DNA from: Apostichopus japonicus | Lineage: Eukaryota; Echinodermata; Holothuroidea; Aspidochirotida; Stichopodidae | Length of the DNA: 64,000 nt | Reading direction: 5' to 3' | Assembly: GCF_037975245.1 (NCBI RefSeq) | Contig: NC_092574.1 | Location: 11,247,213-11,311,212, forward strand | In this document: positions 26,437 through 38,156 of the stretch, piece after piece | How the letters are laid out: every line of letters starts with the position of its first letter | Numbering within the stretch: position 1 is the first letter of the stretch | The notes under the pieces: model-generated | What the model was told of the DNA's origin: nothing | Database searches by the model: none | What the model saw: the letters and a program-made list of their open reading frames with translations, nothing else | Translations under genes and position numbers: made by a program

Positions 26437-29400
26437 CTACATAAAAAAGAGAGATAACATCACAAAACATTTAAAATCATTAAAACAATACACATGCAAC
26501 GACAATAAAAGCAGTAAGTTAAAAGCAGAAGCAAAACTGGATGATGTCCCATAAGTCGCCGCTTAAGAAATAATTACTACTGTTTAATCTAATAATAGGT
26601 AGAAAGTTTAAAGAAAGAATTCTTTAATATGGTTTGTTTCATTTTTTTTTTTCCATTTTGTATCAGAGACATGTTGCTCTGAAAATGAATATTTGTTAAA
26701 AACAAATTCAAGTGGCAAGGTATGATCCAGAGTAGTTAAGACTCACAGCAACTTTTGATTATTTATAGCTTCCACACCAAAGATAGCCACTATAAGTACC
26801 AGCCATAACTAGTGATTATCTAATGGCAGATGATATTTCCTTTTGCACAAGTGTAGAATCCAAATTCATTTATAATCAAATGAGTTATTGGTTAAATGAT
26901 AAAAAACAGGTTGGAGTGGAAATTTACCCTTATAAAATGGGAGTTTTCATTTGCATTCAGTAATTTATGTTGTTATTTTGAGGTTAATAGTAAGGGGCTG
27001 GTTTAGAAAATATCATGGTCCATGGTAGCCCCCTACTTTAAAGGTACAGAAATATTGCAGCACTCTATCAGTACCTGTTGGCCAATAGCCGGCTGTATGT
27101 TTAAAGTGAGGTTTTGCAGCTGATAAACTTTTGCAGAACTTTGCTTAAAACTAACTTGTTAGTTTTGTTGAAATACCAACAAAGACATCATGGTGAAATT
27201 TGCAAAATGTAGAGATAATTGTTTATAGACCTAACTTGATCAGTACCTCTAAACAAAATTGTGATCTCTAGAGTGACTCACCATGAACCAACTGGAATAT
27301 GCCCTCAACAATTAGCCTTGAATATATAAACATTTTTTGCACAGTAAATGTGTGAAGAAATTCTAGTTTCTGTATGGGACTGAAGTTACTGTTACATTTT
27401 CTTGAAAGTAATTATCAAAATATATGAAAATGCATTTAAGAAGTAGAAGCTTCTATACTATGTTTTCATTCATCAACATTTTGGCAGTTTGAGAAGATAA
27501 CAGGTCATTTTGTCCCACTACCAGTTTGCACACTACCAGTGTGCCTCCCAAGTAGAAATCCTTTCAAATTCCCAAGTACCTAACAGTTTGCCTCCTCACA
27601 TCTATCCAATGTGTACTTTTAAAAATTGCCAGATGCTGTTATGAATATTCAAATATTAGGATTAACTCTCAGATATTAGTGACAAAATGTCATGTTCAGC
27701 AAATTTAGAGTGGAATATCATATGTTCAGACAGGTACTTTATTGCTGAGAAGTGATGAAGGTTAAATGTGGGTCATCAACATGCATAAATTTGATGTGAT
27801 TTAAGTAACAATGAAGTTTTACTTTCATTGTTTAGATATAAAAAGTTGTAAATAAGGACAATGTTCCACATGAACAATTTACTTAAATGTTAAATGGCAC
27901 AGGCCTTGGCAACTCATGAACATATGCCATCAATGCCAACAACCAATCAGGTGATGAGCTGAGACTTGTAATCACATCAGCAACTTAAAGGAATTAAACC
28001 AATGCTCCCCTTTAAGATCACTACTCTCAGCTAATTCATCAGAGTCATCTAGGCACCTGATAGACAACAGCAATAGGACAAACCAAACTTTTCAAACCTA
28101 CTTTTCTAATATCAAATATCACCTGTACTCATGTACACATTCCATCAATGACAAGGACCATGTGTCGAGCTGAGACTTGCAATCTCATCCACTCAGAAAG
28201 GATAATTAATATTCATCATATAAGTAAGATATTTTGTAACATTTTAGTTCAATAACACTATTTTCATTTTTAAGATGTAATGGCTGAATTGTATGCATTT
28301 ATGATGGTATTTCTTTGCTCTACCATGTGGTGAGCAAGTTGAGCAGGAGCCAGTAGGAGTCAGCCTAGCTAGAAGTTAACCTTAGACAAAACAAAAATGA
28401 TAATTTGCATGCAGAGAGGAAAAATGTTCTTTTTCAATCAGTTTAGTTACTGAAATATAATGGAATATATGCATTCGTACTGTCCAACAAACATGTCATT
28501 TTGGGGTTCAATTTTTGTAAATTTTATTTTGAATTCATCAATCTTTTTCTTCATTAGGATCACAACAGGAAAATGAGCATTTTATCCACTTGTGTAATCT
28601 TTGTATGGACAGTTGCCTAGTGGCCCTGGGCATGCTGAGTGAGACCTGCCCCAGCTGCCCTACTAAATTGGGAGGGTCATAAGGAGAGGAGAATTGTTTT
28701 CAACAAGGAAAACTAGCTAGACTTAAATGTCAATATGGTACTATCCATGATTAGACTCTTGCTGGTAATTGTTAAGGAATAATTCATGTTTATAGATTTT
28801 GTGTAGTTTCATGAATGAAAGTTTTTTGGATCACCTAATGACGGCATCAGCAGTGGGTTTGGAAAGTGGGTGGCCAAATTTGAATCTTCTCACTTAACAA
28901 GTACATCAGTGGCGCACAAAGCATGATATTTTCTTTGGATCACACAAATAGCTGCATAGAGCCTTGATGTCTGAATAAGGGGCAGGGGTCTAAGGGGAGG
29001 GGTGTCCATAGCTTATTTCCCAGATTTAGCCATGTGTTTGGCTCTGAAATTATGGTATCTGCATAAAGTGAATCAGAGAAACAAAACTGAAGGTTTTGGG
29101 GAAAAGTGCAATGGTCCACCCTTTCTTACCTTCCCTCCTCCCTCCCATGTTATCCAATCCATCCCCCCCCCTCCCTATCACACCTTCTCATGTTATAGAT
29201 GTTTAGTGGGACAAGATTAAAGTAGAAGGCAGATACTGAGATACCAATAGATTAGCACTAAAAATTGGAAACGCAAACTAACATGGCCAAAGCTATTTGT
29301 TATAGGCCTCAGTAAACCAAGCCCAATCACTAATATTCATGAGTTGTGCACCAAAACAATAGGGATCACCAACTTCCCAACTTATTAACCAAGTATGGTA

Positions 29401-29556
29401 TCACTCTAGTATGCATTTTGTAGAGATATTTTGTTCACAAGCTCATTGTCACATACACACCCAGACACCAACTTGATTGCATAAAGTTTAGTTGCCTCCA
29501 GTATGGGAAGTAATTAACAAGGAGCCAATCAATTGTTTCAAGACAATACAACTCAC
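26437..29556. other. Intron of the SET gene
   Basis: No further exon was recognised over 3.1 kb. AT-rich, with no clear repeat family. A short block near 27285-27300 (minus, before GTGAGT) was considered too weak. Confidence 0.4.
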
Positions 29557-29627
29557 TGTGTATGGTGTTGTCTCCTTCTTCAGCATCATAACTACTGTGT
29601 TTATATCTTCGGCATCAATAATTTTGT
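29557..29627 (-). CDS. Linker exon D of the SET gene
   Basis: Acceptor TTTTATATAG and donor ACA|GTGAGT. It encodes KIIDAEDINTVVMMLKKETT, PYT and ends in phase 0, matching exon C. The domain was not recognised. An incoming phase of 1 is required, which exon E does not supply cleanly. Confidence 0.65.
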
Positions 29628-30543
29628 CTATATAAAAGAAAAATATGTAATGACAACCTAGACCAGTAGAAATATCATGGCTTGCTTGCACTACTGATCA
29701 TTATTTCGCTTGAAATGATAGTTAGTGTGAAGTTTTCATTGTTTACCAACAATTAATCACATAATTAAATTAGTAAGGAATGAGTTTGCATATGATTAAC
29801 CACCAATAGAAATGACTTCCTTGCCAAAAATGAGCTATTAGCCACAAAAGTTGTTATTAATTAACTTTTACTAAAAAGTGCAAATTGTTCAAATCTGCAT
29901 TGTTGATTAAGTAATGATCATAGTCATATTTACATGGGTTCAATCCAAATGGAAAAAAATAAACCAATGTTATAGCCATACAGGAATTAACATTCTAGTT
30001 TAGCAAATTTAACAAAATGGTAAAATATTCTCCAATATGATAATTTCTCACTGGTACATGTTATCACCTACAGTAATCAACCAAGAAAATTTGGTAAACA
30101 AACCACAATTATTAAATGTAACAGTCAATGCTATGTTTTTGGACTAATTGGCATAAGAATGGAATGATCCACACAACACAAATACAACTTTATGAAATGT
30201 AACAAAACATTCCCCCAATTATTGGCATGTAGAAATCTTGTATTGGTCCATAAAATTTGTTTTTACATTTTATGTTTGAGTTATAATAAAGTTTTCAAAT
30301 TTTGGTAAGGTCAATTTATGTTGTACAGCAGCACATTCCATGCTTGATGAAATTGTACCTACTTTATAGTTGTGTATATATTGAAAACTTAATTCATAAT
30401 TAATTTATGGTACCAACAATCCAACATAACATGGCATATTGGCTCATTTAACTATATAACCCAAGATTCCATTATAAGACATACACACACACATAATCAC
30501 ACAAAAACATGCAGACTTCACTATGTCTGATCAAACCTCTCAC

Positions 30544-30632
30544 CTCTAATCTAGGATTTTAACTTTCTTGCTGGTCTCTTCGCACAAGTCCCTTGAATGA
30601 TGATCTTTGAGCTTTGCATGGTGATTATCACA
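30544..30632 (-). pseudogene. Possible exon E of the SET gene (Cys/His-rich)
   Basis: Acceptor TTATTTTCAG and donor GAG|GTGAGA. The best frame reads CDNHHAKLKDHHSRDLCEET, SKKVKILD and then a TAG one codon before the donor; the other frames are also stopped. The phase does not match exon D. It is either a decayed exon or wrongly bounded. Confidence 0.45.
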
Positions 30633-33600
30633 CTGAAAATAAACAAGGTTTGAGGTTATAATGATGCATTCATAGTTTTAAACAGCGATGGACAACTTTT
30701 CTGGGAGTCCTCCTGTTCCAAAGTTTAATCTTTCCCTACCCCTCCTCCACACCCGTACCCACCATTCCCCAATAGCCTCCTTTACTCTCTTCTGCCCCCT
30801 CCCATACAACATGACAGGGAAAACTTGTAATACATGACTCGTAGACTGCTTCATTAACACTACTATGCCAAGAGTTTTAAAATGTCTTTGAATCCTAATT
30901 GTCACAAGCAGTTGACAAACTGTCCATACTTATCATGCCTTATCGATAACACAATGGCAATCCAATATTTGCAAATATTTAAGTACAATCACAAACAACA
31001 TTAGCAATGGCAATACATCCAGGCCAGCCAAGTTGGTGTCATCAACAAAAATCAAAATTATGTTTCAACTGGATTCTCGACACTGATATTCTTGTCCTGG
31101 CCTTCACTCTGATTCTGACATGGCTTGGACTCAGGACACGTTGACTTGGACTTGATTTTGGACAAGTGAACCTGGCTTAGAGCCCTGCTATATGCCTCAC
31201 TATTGGTTGCTCAGATCATATTAATTAGGTCACATGGGAAAATACTATATTTTATGAATTTTTAAATGGTAAATCTGAACTTCTTCAAATTGGCTGGCCT
31301 GGAGATACTGCTGCTGAAGTTGTGATTTTACTTAGATATTTGTAAAACATTAGATTGCCATGATTGTAGTTGTATAAACAATGATGAACCATATATAAAA
31401 GTGCTTTTCCAATGTAACAGCATGTTGGGCAAGGAAATGACAGCTACTGTAAAAAGGAAAGAGAACAGAATTAAAAATTACAGGACAAACATGAAATTAC
31501 AACCACAAAAATTACAGAAACACATTCAACATTAATCAATAAGAAAAGCCACTGTAAGCTTGGATAAAAACAGTTCAGCACTGCAAGCAACAATTCCTGC
31601 TTTCCTGAAATGATGCAAGTGAAAGATAGTATAATTGACCCATGAACAGGAATTCCGATTCACAGCCTGACTGGACAAGCATAGCCAATGTTAGCTCACA
31701 CATATAGTGACGTCTGTATGAAAAAATAATCAGAAATGCCTGCATGCATATAGCCACAACCAAAGATGAACAAATCATCAAACAAGAACATGAATAAGTA
31801 AATTCAGCCTGAGAGTTGATGATGGGGATATTTTAGGTTACAAACCAAAATTATCATCAACTCATGCACCAGTGCTCAACCTCTGACCAGTGAGAACTGC
31901 TTAGGCATACCTGATATTTATATAGGCTATCATTAATAAGAGAAAGCTGAACTTGGTCTGTCATTTCTCCATAACCTCAATTTTCGAGACTCACAAAACA
32001 CACATCATTTCTATTCATAGCAGACATAACTCAAGTATCCATAGGACTCAGTCTGCCCTTTTACAGATGTCATGAAAATCCCTTTCTACTGTAACCCCTC
32101 TACTTCACCAATTTCTGGAAGGACCACTTTCATCATGCCACAAATGAGCTTTCTGCCAAAGTCTAACTGGACATACAATATATGGCCAAAAGGCTAGGTA
32201 ATTAAACTACTGATGAACAGGACACTCTTGTCAAAATGCAAACATTCTACAGCCTCTGATATGGCAAGGTTCATCCTTGGCTTGCACAATGACAGACTGA
32301 CTACCCATATCAGAGATATTCATTCCTACAATCTGACCAAGGATAATAAACCATACTCACTGTCTCAGACTGGAACTGTTTGTAAGTTGATCCTTAACTG
32401 CTCCAACCATCTGTGAGTCTACCTAGGTCCCCATCTATCAGTCCTGAGACAAGAGACACACCCCTTCACAGACCATACTTTGCTATAATAATGTTAATTA
32501 GTTCATTTTTCATTGCTATTTTATGTCTATTTGAAACTCATCAGTTCAACAATGTTATATGCTTTGAGGATGAATTTGAAAATTATGTCAACAAACATCA
32601 CCTTTTTTACAAAATATTTAATCAAGGCATAATAGCGCAACTGATGAATTTGATTTGGTATCCACCATGTTGTACGATATCAATATTTAAGCAGGTAATC
32701 ATTTAAACACTTTAAGATGGCAGCAAAATGAATTGATTAGCTGCAAACTCTCCTGTCCATCAAAAAATCACTGCAATATGCCATATATTCAAGTCACAAT
32801 TCATTCTCTGAATACTTTATTTCAACATACTTCCATCTATTTCTATCTGCAGGTTTTCCTTCCAGTGTGTCATCACTTAAATTCTTTACCCTAGTCGCCA
32901 TCAAAATCTGAGTAACTACTGTACAGTATAGGATTGCCCCTCTGTGAAGATACAAATAAATTAAAACATGGTAACTATCTTAGAAACTTACATGATGGGT
33001 TATTCAATACATTATGGGTCCAAAAGTGTGGCATTTTGATAAAATATTTACTTTCAAAATTTAATAAAAGTATTGTGAGTAAATATTATGACATAAAAAT
33101 AGTATTTTTTATTGCATGTGCTACCAAGACACCAAGCTCACTATCTCCAAGTTAATAAAAGTCTTCAGTCTCAAAACCTGGTTTGATTATACATATTAGC
33201 TTCACCTTTTTATAACATTTCATACTATTAGTATTATCTCAACACAAATTTGTTACAGTACTTGGCTATCAAAGATTTCAATAACTATCAGGGTTGAAAC
33301 TGAAATTTCTTTACTTTTCCAGGATTTTCCACTGGACAAATCAAAGTTATCCACTGTTGAATAAAGTTACTGACTGACTGGAGTAACATCACACAACACA
33401 AAACATGGTCTAGCCACTTACAACATCTTCAGATCAAGATGGAATAGAGTTCCTGACTGACTGGAGTCAAATCACACAATATGAAACATGGTCTAGCCAC
33501 TTAAAATACTGCATCTTTAGATCTAACAGGTGAGACCTTGTGAACTGTGAAGGGTTATTTCTAACAGGAGACCTTTTGAACCGTGAAGGGTTATATCTGA

Positions 33601-33829
33601 AAGTAACTTGCAATAAAAGTACTTTTGATTAAGGGCAGAAGTACAGGATGCTACTACAATTCCATGCTGATTGAGCAGAAAAGGAGAGAGCTAGATGCTG
33701 TCATTCAAATTGGAAGAAGAATGTGAGTTCCTTAATAGAAAAAGGCAGTAATTTTACTTGTCAAAATATTAGAACTTTACTTCTTACATTGTGTGAATAT
33801 GATACTTTTCACAAACATTTGCTACTTAC
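30633..33829. other. Intron/intergenic stretch of the SET locus
   Basis: No coding block recognised. The open frames in this stretch lack splice context and known motifs. Near 33340-33600 short direct repeats occur (CTGACTGACTGGAGT and TGAACYGTGAAGGGTTAT, twice each). Confidence 0.4.
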
Positions 33830-33969
33830 ATTTGTCCTCACTAGTACTTAAGCCGCAATCTTTGGCCTTTGTCCTTCACCTGGTGTTGCCTGGCTACATG
33901 GTGTGCAAGGTAGAGGACATGCTTCCCACAACTGACACACTGTATTGCACATCTATTCTCCATATTTGC
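33830..33969 (-). CDS. Exon F: C2H2-like zinc finger
   Basis: Acceptor CCTATAG and donor AAAT|GTAAGT. It encodes CVSCGKHVLYLAHHVARQH, with C-x2-C and H...H spacing of a C2H2-type finger, preceded by ANMENRCAIQ and followed by a basic stretch. TAG-TGA occur near the 3' end. An alternative donor GTGAGG right at those codons (TACTA|GTGAGG) would remove both stops. Confidence 0.6.
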
Positions 33970-34173
33970 CTATAGGAGAATATACGAGAATAAAAAAAAT
34001 TGCTGTATCAAAGATTATATGAGATTCTGTATGGAAGGATCGATAAACATTTTGCCTGTGAGTCAAGAAAAGTATCTCAATGGGACATGATTAAAGTAAT
34101 CGTGTGTTGAAGCGGTGAAGCCTTGAGAAAAGTGAGGCAAAGAGCCAGATCATTTATAAGTCGTCATACTTAC

Positions 34174-34215
34174 ATTGTCCATTCGACTTTGCAAACGGAA
34201 TTTGATTTCACCCAT
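34174..34215 (-). CDS. Possible first coding exon of the SET/zinc-finger gene
   Basis: ATG in a good context (AAAAATGG) followed by GEIKFRLQSRMDN and donor AAT|GTAAGT in phase 0, which joins exon F without shift. Only 14 codons, so support is limited to the start context, the strong donor and the phase. Confidence 0.45.
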
Positions 34216-34343
34216 TTTTCCGAAAGAGTAGGTGTACTTTTCACAAGAGAGACATGTTATGGTGACCAGATCAGAGTAGTAATTACTATACTTCTGACTT
34301 ATAAGAACCAACTCTGAAACATTTTCTCGCCTCTTATGAACAA

Positions 34344-34440
34344 GTGGAGTGCTTTATGCAACTTTTAATGTCTGGAAAGTGTCATTTCCGGTATCAGAGA
34401 AGCATATGGCAAACATTTTCTTGCTTGTATTATTTTAGTG
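34344..34440 (+). mobile_element. Fragment of the 4231-type MITE family
   Basis: GGAAAGTGTCATTTCCGGTA and the following GGCAAACATTTTCTTGCTTG resemble the internal block of the element at 4231-4527. Terminal repeats are not seen. Confidence 0.55.
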
Positions 34441-35194
34441 CTCCACTCAGATAGTGTCATAGTTGTCCCAGGAAAATGCAGTGAAGAAGCAACCCGCCCT
34501 CCACCTTCCACCCCACTCCCCTCCCTCTTTCCACACACCTACTTTTGTGTAATATTTCCATATTAGTCTGTGCATGCAGTTTTCAGTTAATGTTGCAAAG
34601 TGGGTAGTAGATTATGCAGGATAACAGATCCCACCTTATGAAGTGAGAGTGCAAACAGTTTGATGCATATCTACATTCAGTCACATATTGTCATCAATAG
34701 ATGAGATGTTATCACGAGTAGTGGCTTGAGTGTGTTGGATTGCCTACAAAGCTTTGTCCAAACATGGTAAATGAATATCATTAGGCCTTTAAATCATAGT
34801 TGAGTAAATTTATGCAAATTGCCTGTAATTAAAGTTACTATCCAGAACATACCTGGCTATAGGCTTTGGCCTAGCCTACCTCAAGACTCAGATTACTGGC
34901 TAGGCTTTAGCCTGCTTTACTGCTTAGGCCCTATACCCTTTTGCCACACTAACTTGTACATTGTTGGGAATATGTTGCAAATGGAGAATGTGTTTGAATA
35001 TTTGTACAATTCTAGTAGATATATTAATAGACTGAAATATTGTAGGCTTCGTTATGACCTAGGCGAACCTACGTTAGAATCTTACTCTTCAGTCTGGAAA
35101 GAACTGTGACCATACGCCAAAGAAATACGCCAAGGTGGATGTGGTTTTGTTCTGTATTTGTACGCCACACTATCTAAGCGGAGCACCACCATCG
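34441..35194. other. Gene-free stretch
   Basis: Contains many TAGGCCT/CTAGGC-like words around 34850-34930. No exon found. Confidence 0.4.
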
Positions 35195-35300
35195 GTTGGC
35201 GCGGAGCGTACACAAAAAGTTTTGGTCAATAATGCCTCCCAGATCGCAGGAAATGGCACTTCCCGGACCATATAACTTACATCTGTATATAATTGTATAT
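35195..35300 (-). mobile_element. Inverted fragment of the 4231-type MITE family
   Basis: Read on the minus strand, GGGAAGTGCCATTTCCTGCG with ATCTGGGAGGCATTATTGGC and CAAAACTTTTTGTGTACG follows the internal block of 4231-4527. The open frames across it on both strands (up to 84 aa) are not supported as genes. Confidence 0.6.
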
Positions 35301-36142
35301 TTGGAGGTTTCGTGTAATGAAAATTTGGGTGAAATCATCATGCGTAATGGGGATAGTAATATATTAGTACCACCCTGGAACACATCACATGACCCTCCAT
35401 GCATGGTACGCATGTATTTACTGTGTGAAAGTTTCTCCAGATTTATTTAACTCGATGGTGTGAACCATGTTGCGTCACTTGCACTGTGGCGGCTGAATTT
35501 TCCTCCACGCTTACGTGATACGCCACGCCAACTGTCGTACTTTTCCCTGGGGCAGTAATGTACGCCGTATGCCAAATTTATTGGCGTACACTTCCATACG
35601 CCAAAGATCTTTGTGTGAAAGGTCGTACTTTCCAGTATGGCTCTTCAGTAGACCAAGGGCAAGGTAGGCTATGTAAATGTCATCTTCAGTTATTCTGGCA
35701 TGTGGATCTATCGTTAGGGATAAAGGATAAAGAAGGATAAAGACAAGTAAAATGCGGTGGTGATAATTGCTGTCATTAGGCTTAAGTCATTTCGCATCCA
35801 AAAGGACAGCCGTATAGCTAGTCTAGGCCTAGGGGCCTACAGTAGGCTAACTAGCCTACATCCAACTTTCCAAGGTCCAGTGAATAACAATACAGCACTA
35901 CTCACTAGATCATTAGATGGGCAGACGACACTAAAGTAATTATATTCCTATGTAAATGCTTCTGCTATCGCTTCTTAATAATTACCTGTGAAGCTGCAGT
36001 ACACTGCCACATTTTTGGCGAAATGCGGCACACGATATCACCATTTGGAGTGATTTATGTAAACTTTATCACTTTAGTTATGTCAAAGGCATACCGCATG
36101 TGTTTGTACTTCGCGCTGGTACTTTCTTGCCGTACAAAGCAA

Positions 36143-36255
36143 GGCTGAGGTTAGTTCCGAGGTGCCATAGGAATACTAGTGAGGGCTTTTGAAAACGGAA
36201 GTACGTCACAGTTCAACTTCCCTGTTGTCGAAACACCTTGGAACTAACCTCAGCC
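36143..36255. mobile_element. Short inverted-repeat element, 22-bp arms
   Basis: GGCTGAGGTTAGTTCCGAGGTG at 36143-36164 (22 bases, one mismatch) pairs with the sequence at 36234-36255 ending AACTAACCTCAGCC. Total length 113 bp, the size of a small MITE. Its right end overlaps the start of a 61-bp direct repeat. Confidence 0.75.
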
Positions 36256-36313
36256 ATTGCATAACAACAACAAAAACTGTACTGTACTTTCTCCACCCAT
36301 ATCTTTTAATCAG
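36253..36313 (+). repeat. 61-bp direct repeat, left copy
   Basis: Starts GCCATTGCATAACAACAAC and ends ATATCTTTTAATCAG. It matches 37221-37281 with one difference, 968 bp apart. Confidence 0.9.
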
Positions 36314-36572
36314 GTATGTTTATGTTGTTCCCAGTTCAGGGGTAATAATAAGAAAGATGTAGGGACTTGCTAGGGTATAAATTAACACTCGTAATGTAGT
36401 TAGGGTTTGGTATTCTTGAAATTACTTTTGAACGTTAATTCTTGTTCGATGAGTAATTGGGCATATTCAGACTCAACAGGGGAAAGGGGTTTTGCGAGTG
36501 TCGTAACGTAACTTCACACATACTGTAGTCAAATCACTTAGTATAGTCAGTATTGCGAAGTTCGCCATACTG

Positions 36573-37019
36573 CGAAGTTCGGGCACCCTAAGAAATACAC
36601 GATTTTCACCATGAAAACCTACAGGAAGAGCCAAATTTCACCAAAAAGTACGAAGCTACAGTTATTTTCTCTCCAAAATGACCCGTGTGCAAGAAATTAC
36701 TTACATATTTGTCAATAAAATGACGAAGATCTATGAAGTCTGTTATAATTACTGAAAGAGCAACAGCGCCACCAATTTTTACCAGCGCCACACTGTAAGT
36801 TGCGTGGCCGAAATTCGCAATACTCTAGCAAGAAATACCAGTTCCACAATCACGAAGAATCTTCTTGGAAAACAACGTGAAAACAGTTTGCAGGAAAGAA
36901 AGTTTGGCCGTGTATCGTACTATAACAAAATTCTCCCACCATATGAAGTATATTTTCAAATGATTTATACCAGAAGATTTAGTTTTGGGGTGTTTTAAGT
37001 CTTAAGTGGGCGAACTTCG
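36573..37019. mobile_element. MITE-like element with imperfect ~19-bp inverted ends
   Basis: CGAAGTTCGGGCACCCTAAG at 36573-36592 and CTTAAGTGGGCGAACTTCG at 37001-37019 are near-perfect reverse complements, with two or three differences. An extra copy of GCGAAGTTCG lies just outside the left end. It lies between the 61-bp direct repeats. Confidence 0.6.
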
Positions 37020-37220
37020 AAGTCACCATCCTACTGTTCAAGTCAGCGACGCGTATTAAATAAGATCATTGTGAATAACATTATGTGTAAGTAATACTGC
37101 TACTTCTTCTATTTGTTTTCCATTCATTATTCGTTTAGCCTTATTCATTGTTTCATGTAAACACTCTGTAAACCGAGGGTTCCAGAGAGGGTGAATGACC
37201 AAACCCTGCTTTATTATCAA

Positions 37221-37281
37221 GCCATTGCATAACAACAACAAAAACTGTACTGTACTTTCTCCACCAATATCTTTTAATCAG
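37221..37281 (+). repeat. 61-bp direct repeat, right copy
   Basis: See 36253-36313. The two copies enclose ~907 bp that includes the inverted-end element. Confidence 0.9.
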
Positions 37282-37364
37282 CTTTTAATCAGTCAATAAG
37301 AGGAAGGCTACGCCCTGGGCGGAAACCGGTGGGACACCCCAGCTCGAACTATTGGACCGGGGTA

Positions 37365-37595
37365 ACACTAGTGTATAGTCAGTACATACAGCTGCGGTCA
37401 ATACCCACAACACAGTTTACAAACGATTCAGCGATGGACATCGCAGGTCCAGCCAAAGATAACATTTACGGTATCACGTTTCATTATTGTACTGTCTGCA
37501 TTTTGTAGCGACACAAACAAAACGTCACTTGCAAGCAACAGAAAGTTAACTTTTCAGATGGCCGCACGTGGTTTGGGGCGAGTCTTCAATGCCTT
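37365..37595 (+). repeat. Dispersed repeat, copy 2 of 2
   Basis: Same orientation and about 90% identity to 1892-2115, from ACACTAGTGTA to GCCTT, with small indels (an extra TGTAC and ATTTAC here). Confidence 0.85.
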
Positions 37596-37800
37596 GTTCT
37601 GAAATACAATTTACCACTTCATAACCTCGATTTAGCTAATTGCATCTGCCAAACTAAGTAAGTAGCTGCAGTAGGCCTGAATGTTATACTACGATTATAA
37701 TCGTCCCTGGTTGAAGTCACCCAAGCTTTGCGCTTCTGTTGGTCCGGCCCATCCTCGAATGCTAGGTATTCGTCGTGAAATGAAACTGTAGGTGACCAGT

Positions 37801-38156
37801 GGCGTAGGAAGGTACATTTGAGTGGGGGGCTGAAGACTGATGGCCGACCTGGGGAGGGGTCTAAGGGGAGGGGGTGTCCCCCTCCCCTTTGGAATTTGTT
37901 GCATTTCCAGGTGGCCTCAGATGCAATCTGGTGCAATATAGCATGCTTCAACCCACCCACTCCATTTTGTATATAATTTTGCATTATCACCTAGCCTTAG
38001 ATGCAATTTGGTACTCCAAATGAGATTTTTTTTCTCATAAATGGAAATTAAAAAGGGGTTTTCTGACTTGCGAAGTGGGGGGGGGGCGGAATGATACTTC
38101 CGCCCCTCCATATTTTTCACTGGGGGGGGCTGGCACCCCTCCTTGTTCCTACGCCC
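37801..38156. mobile_element. MITE-like element, GGCGTAGGAA ends
   Basis: GGCGTAGGAA at 37801-37810 and TTCCTACGCC at 38147-38156 are perfect inverted ends. Long G- and C-runs lie inside each end, a form seen in many invertebrate genomes. The 123-aa minus-strand open frame over it is not a gene. Confidence 0.7.

Larger units (their letters stand above)
21346..34215 (-). pseudogene. SET-domain (KMT5A-like) gene with zinc-finger exon, decayed
   Basis: Minus-strand exon-like blocks run from a possible ATG at 34215 through a C2H2-like finger (33969-33830), linker exons (30632-30544, 29627-29557, 26436-26337) and a SET domain over two exons (25551-25393, 24642-24450). The SET exons are duplicated downstream (22962-22803, 21538-21346). 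Splice phases agree across the last four steps. SET hallmarks are GRGVFATK, EEA, CIDAT-like, a VNDE motif in place of NHS, ELRYDYG and DLPW. This resembles the expanded KMT5A-like families of marine invertebrates; KMT5A itself methylates H4K20. Both SET copies carry stops and one also has a frameshift, so neither can make a full SET domain. Confidence 0.72.

Noticed and set aside
37619-37990. 123-aa minus-strand ORF
   Set aside because: It spans the GGCGTAGGAA-type MITE and adjacent sequence; Pro-rich from C-runs, with no domain.
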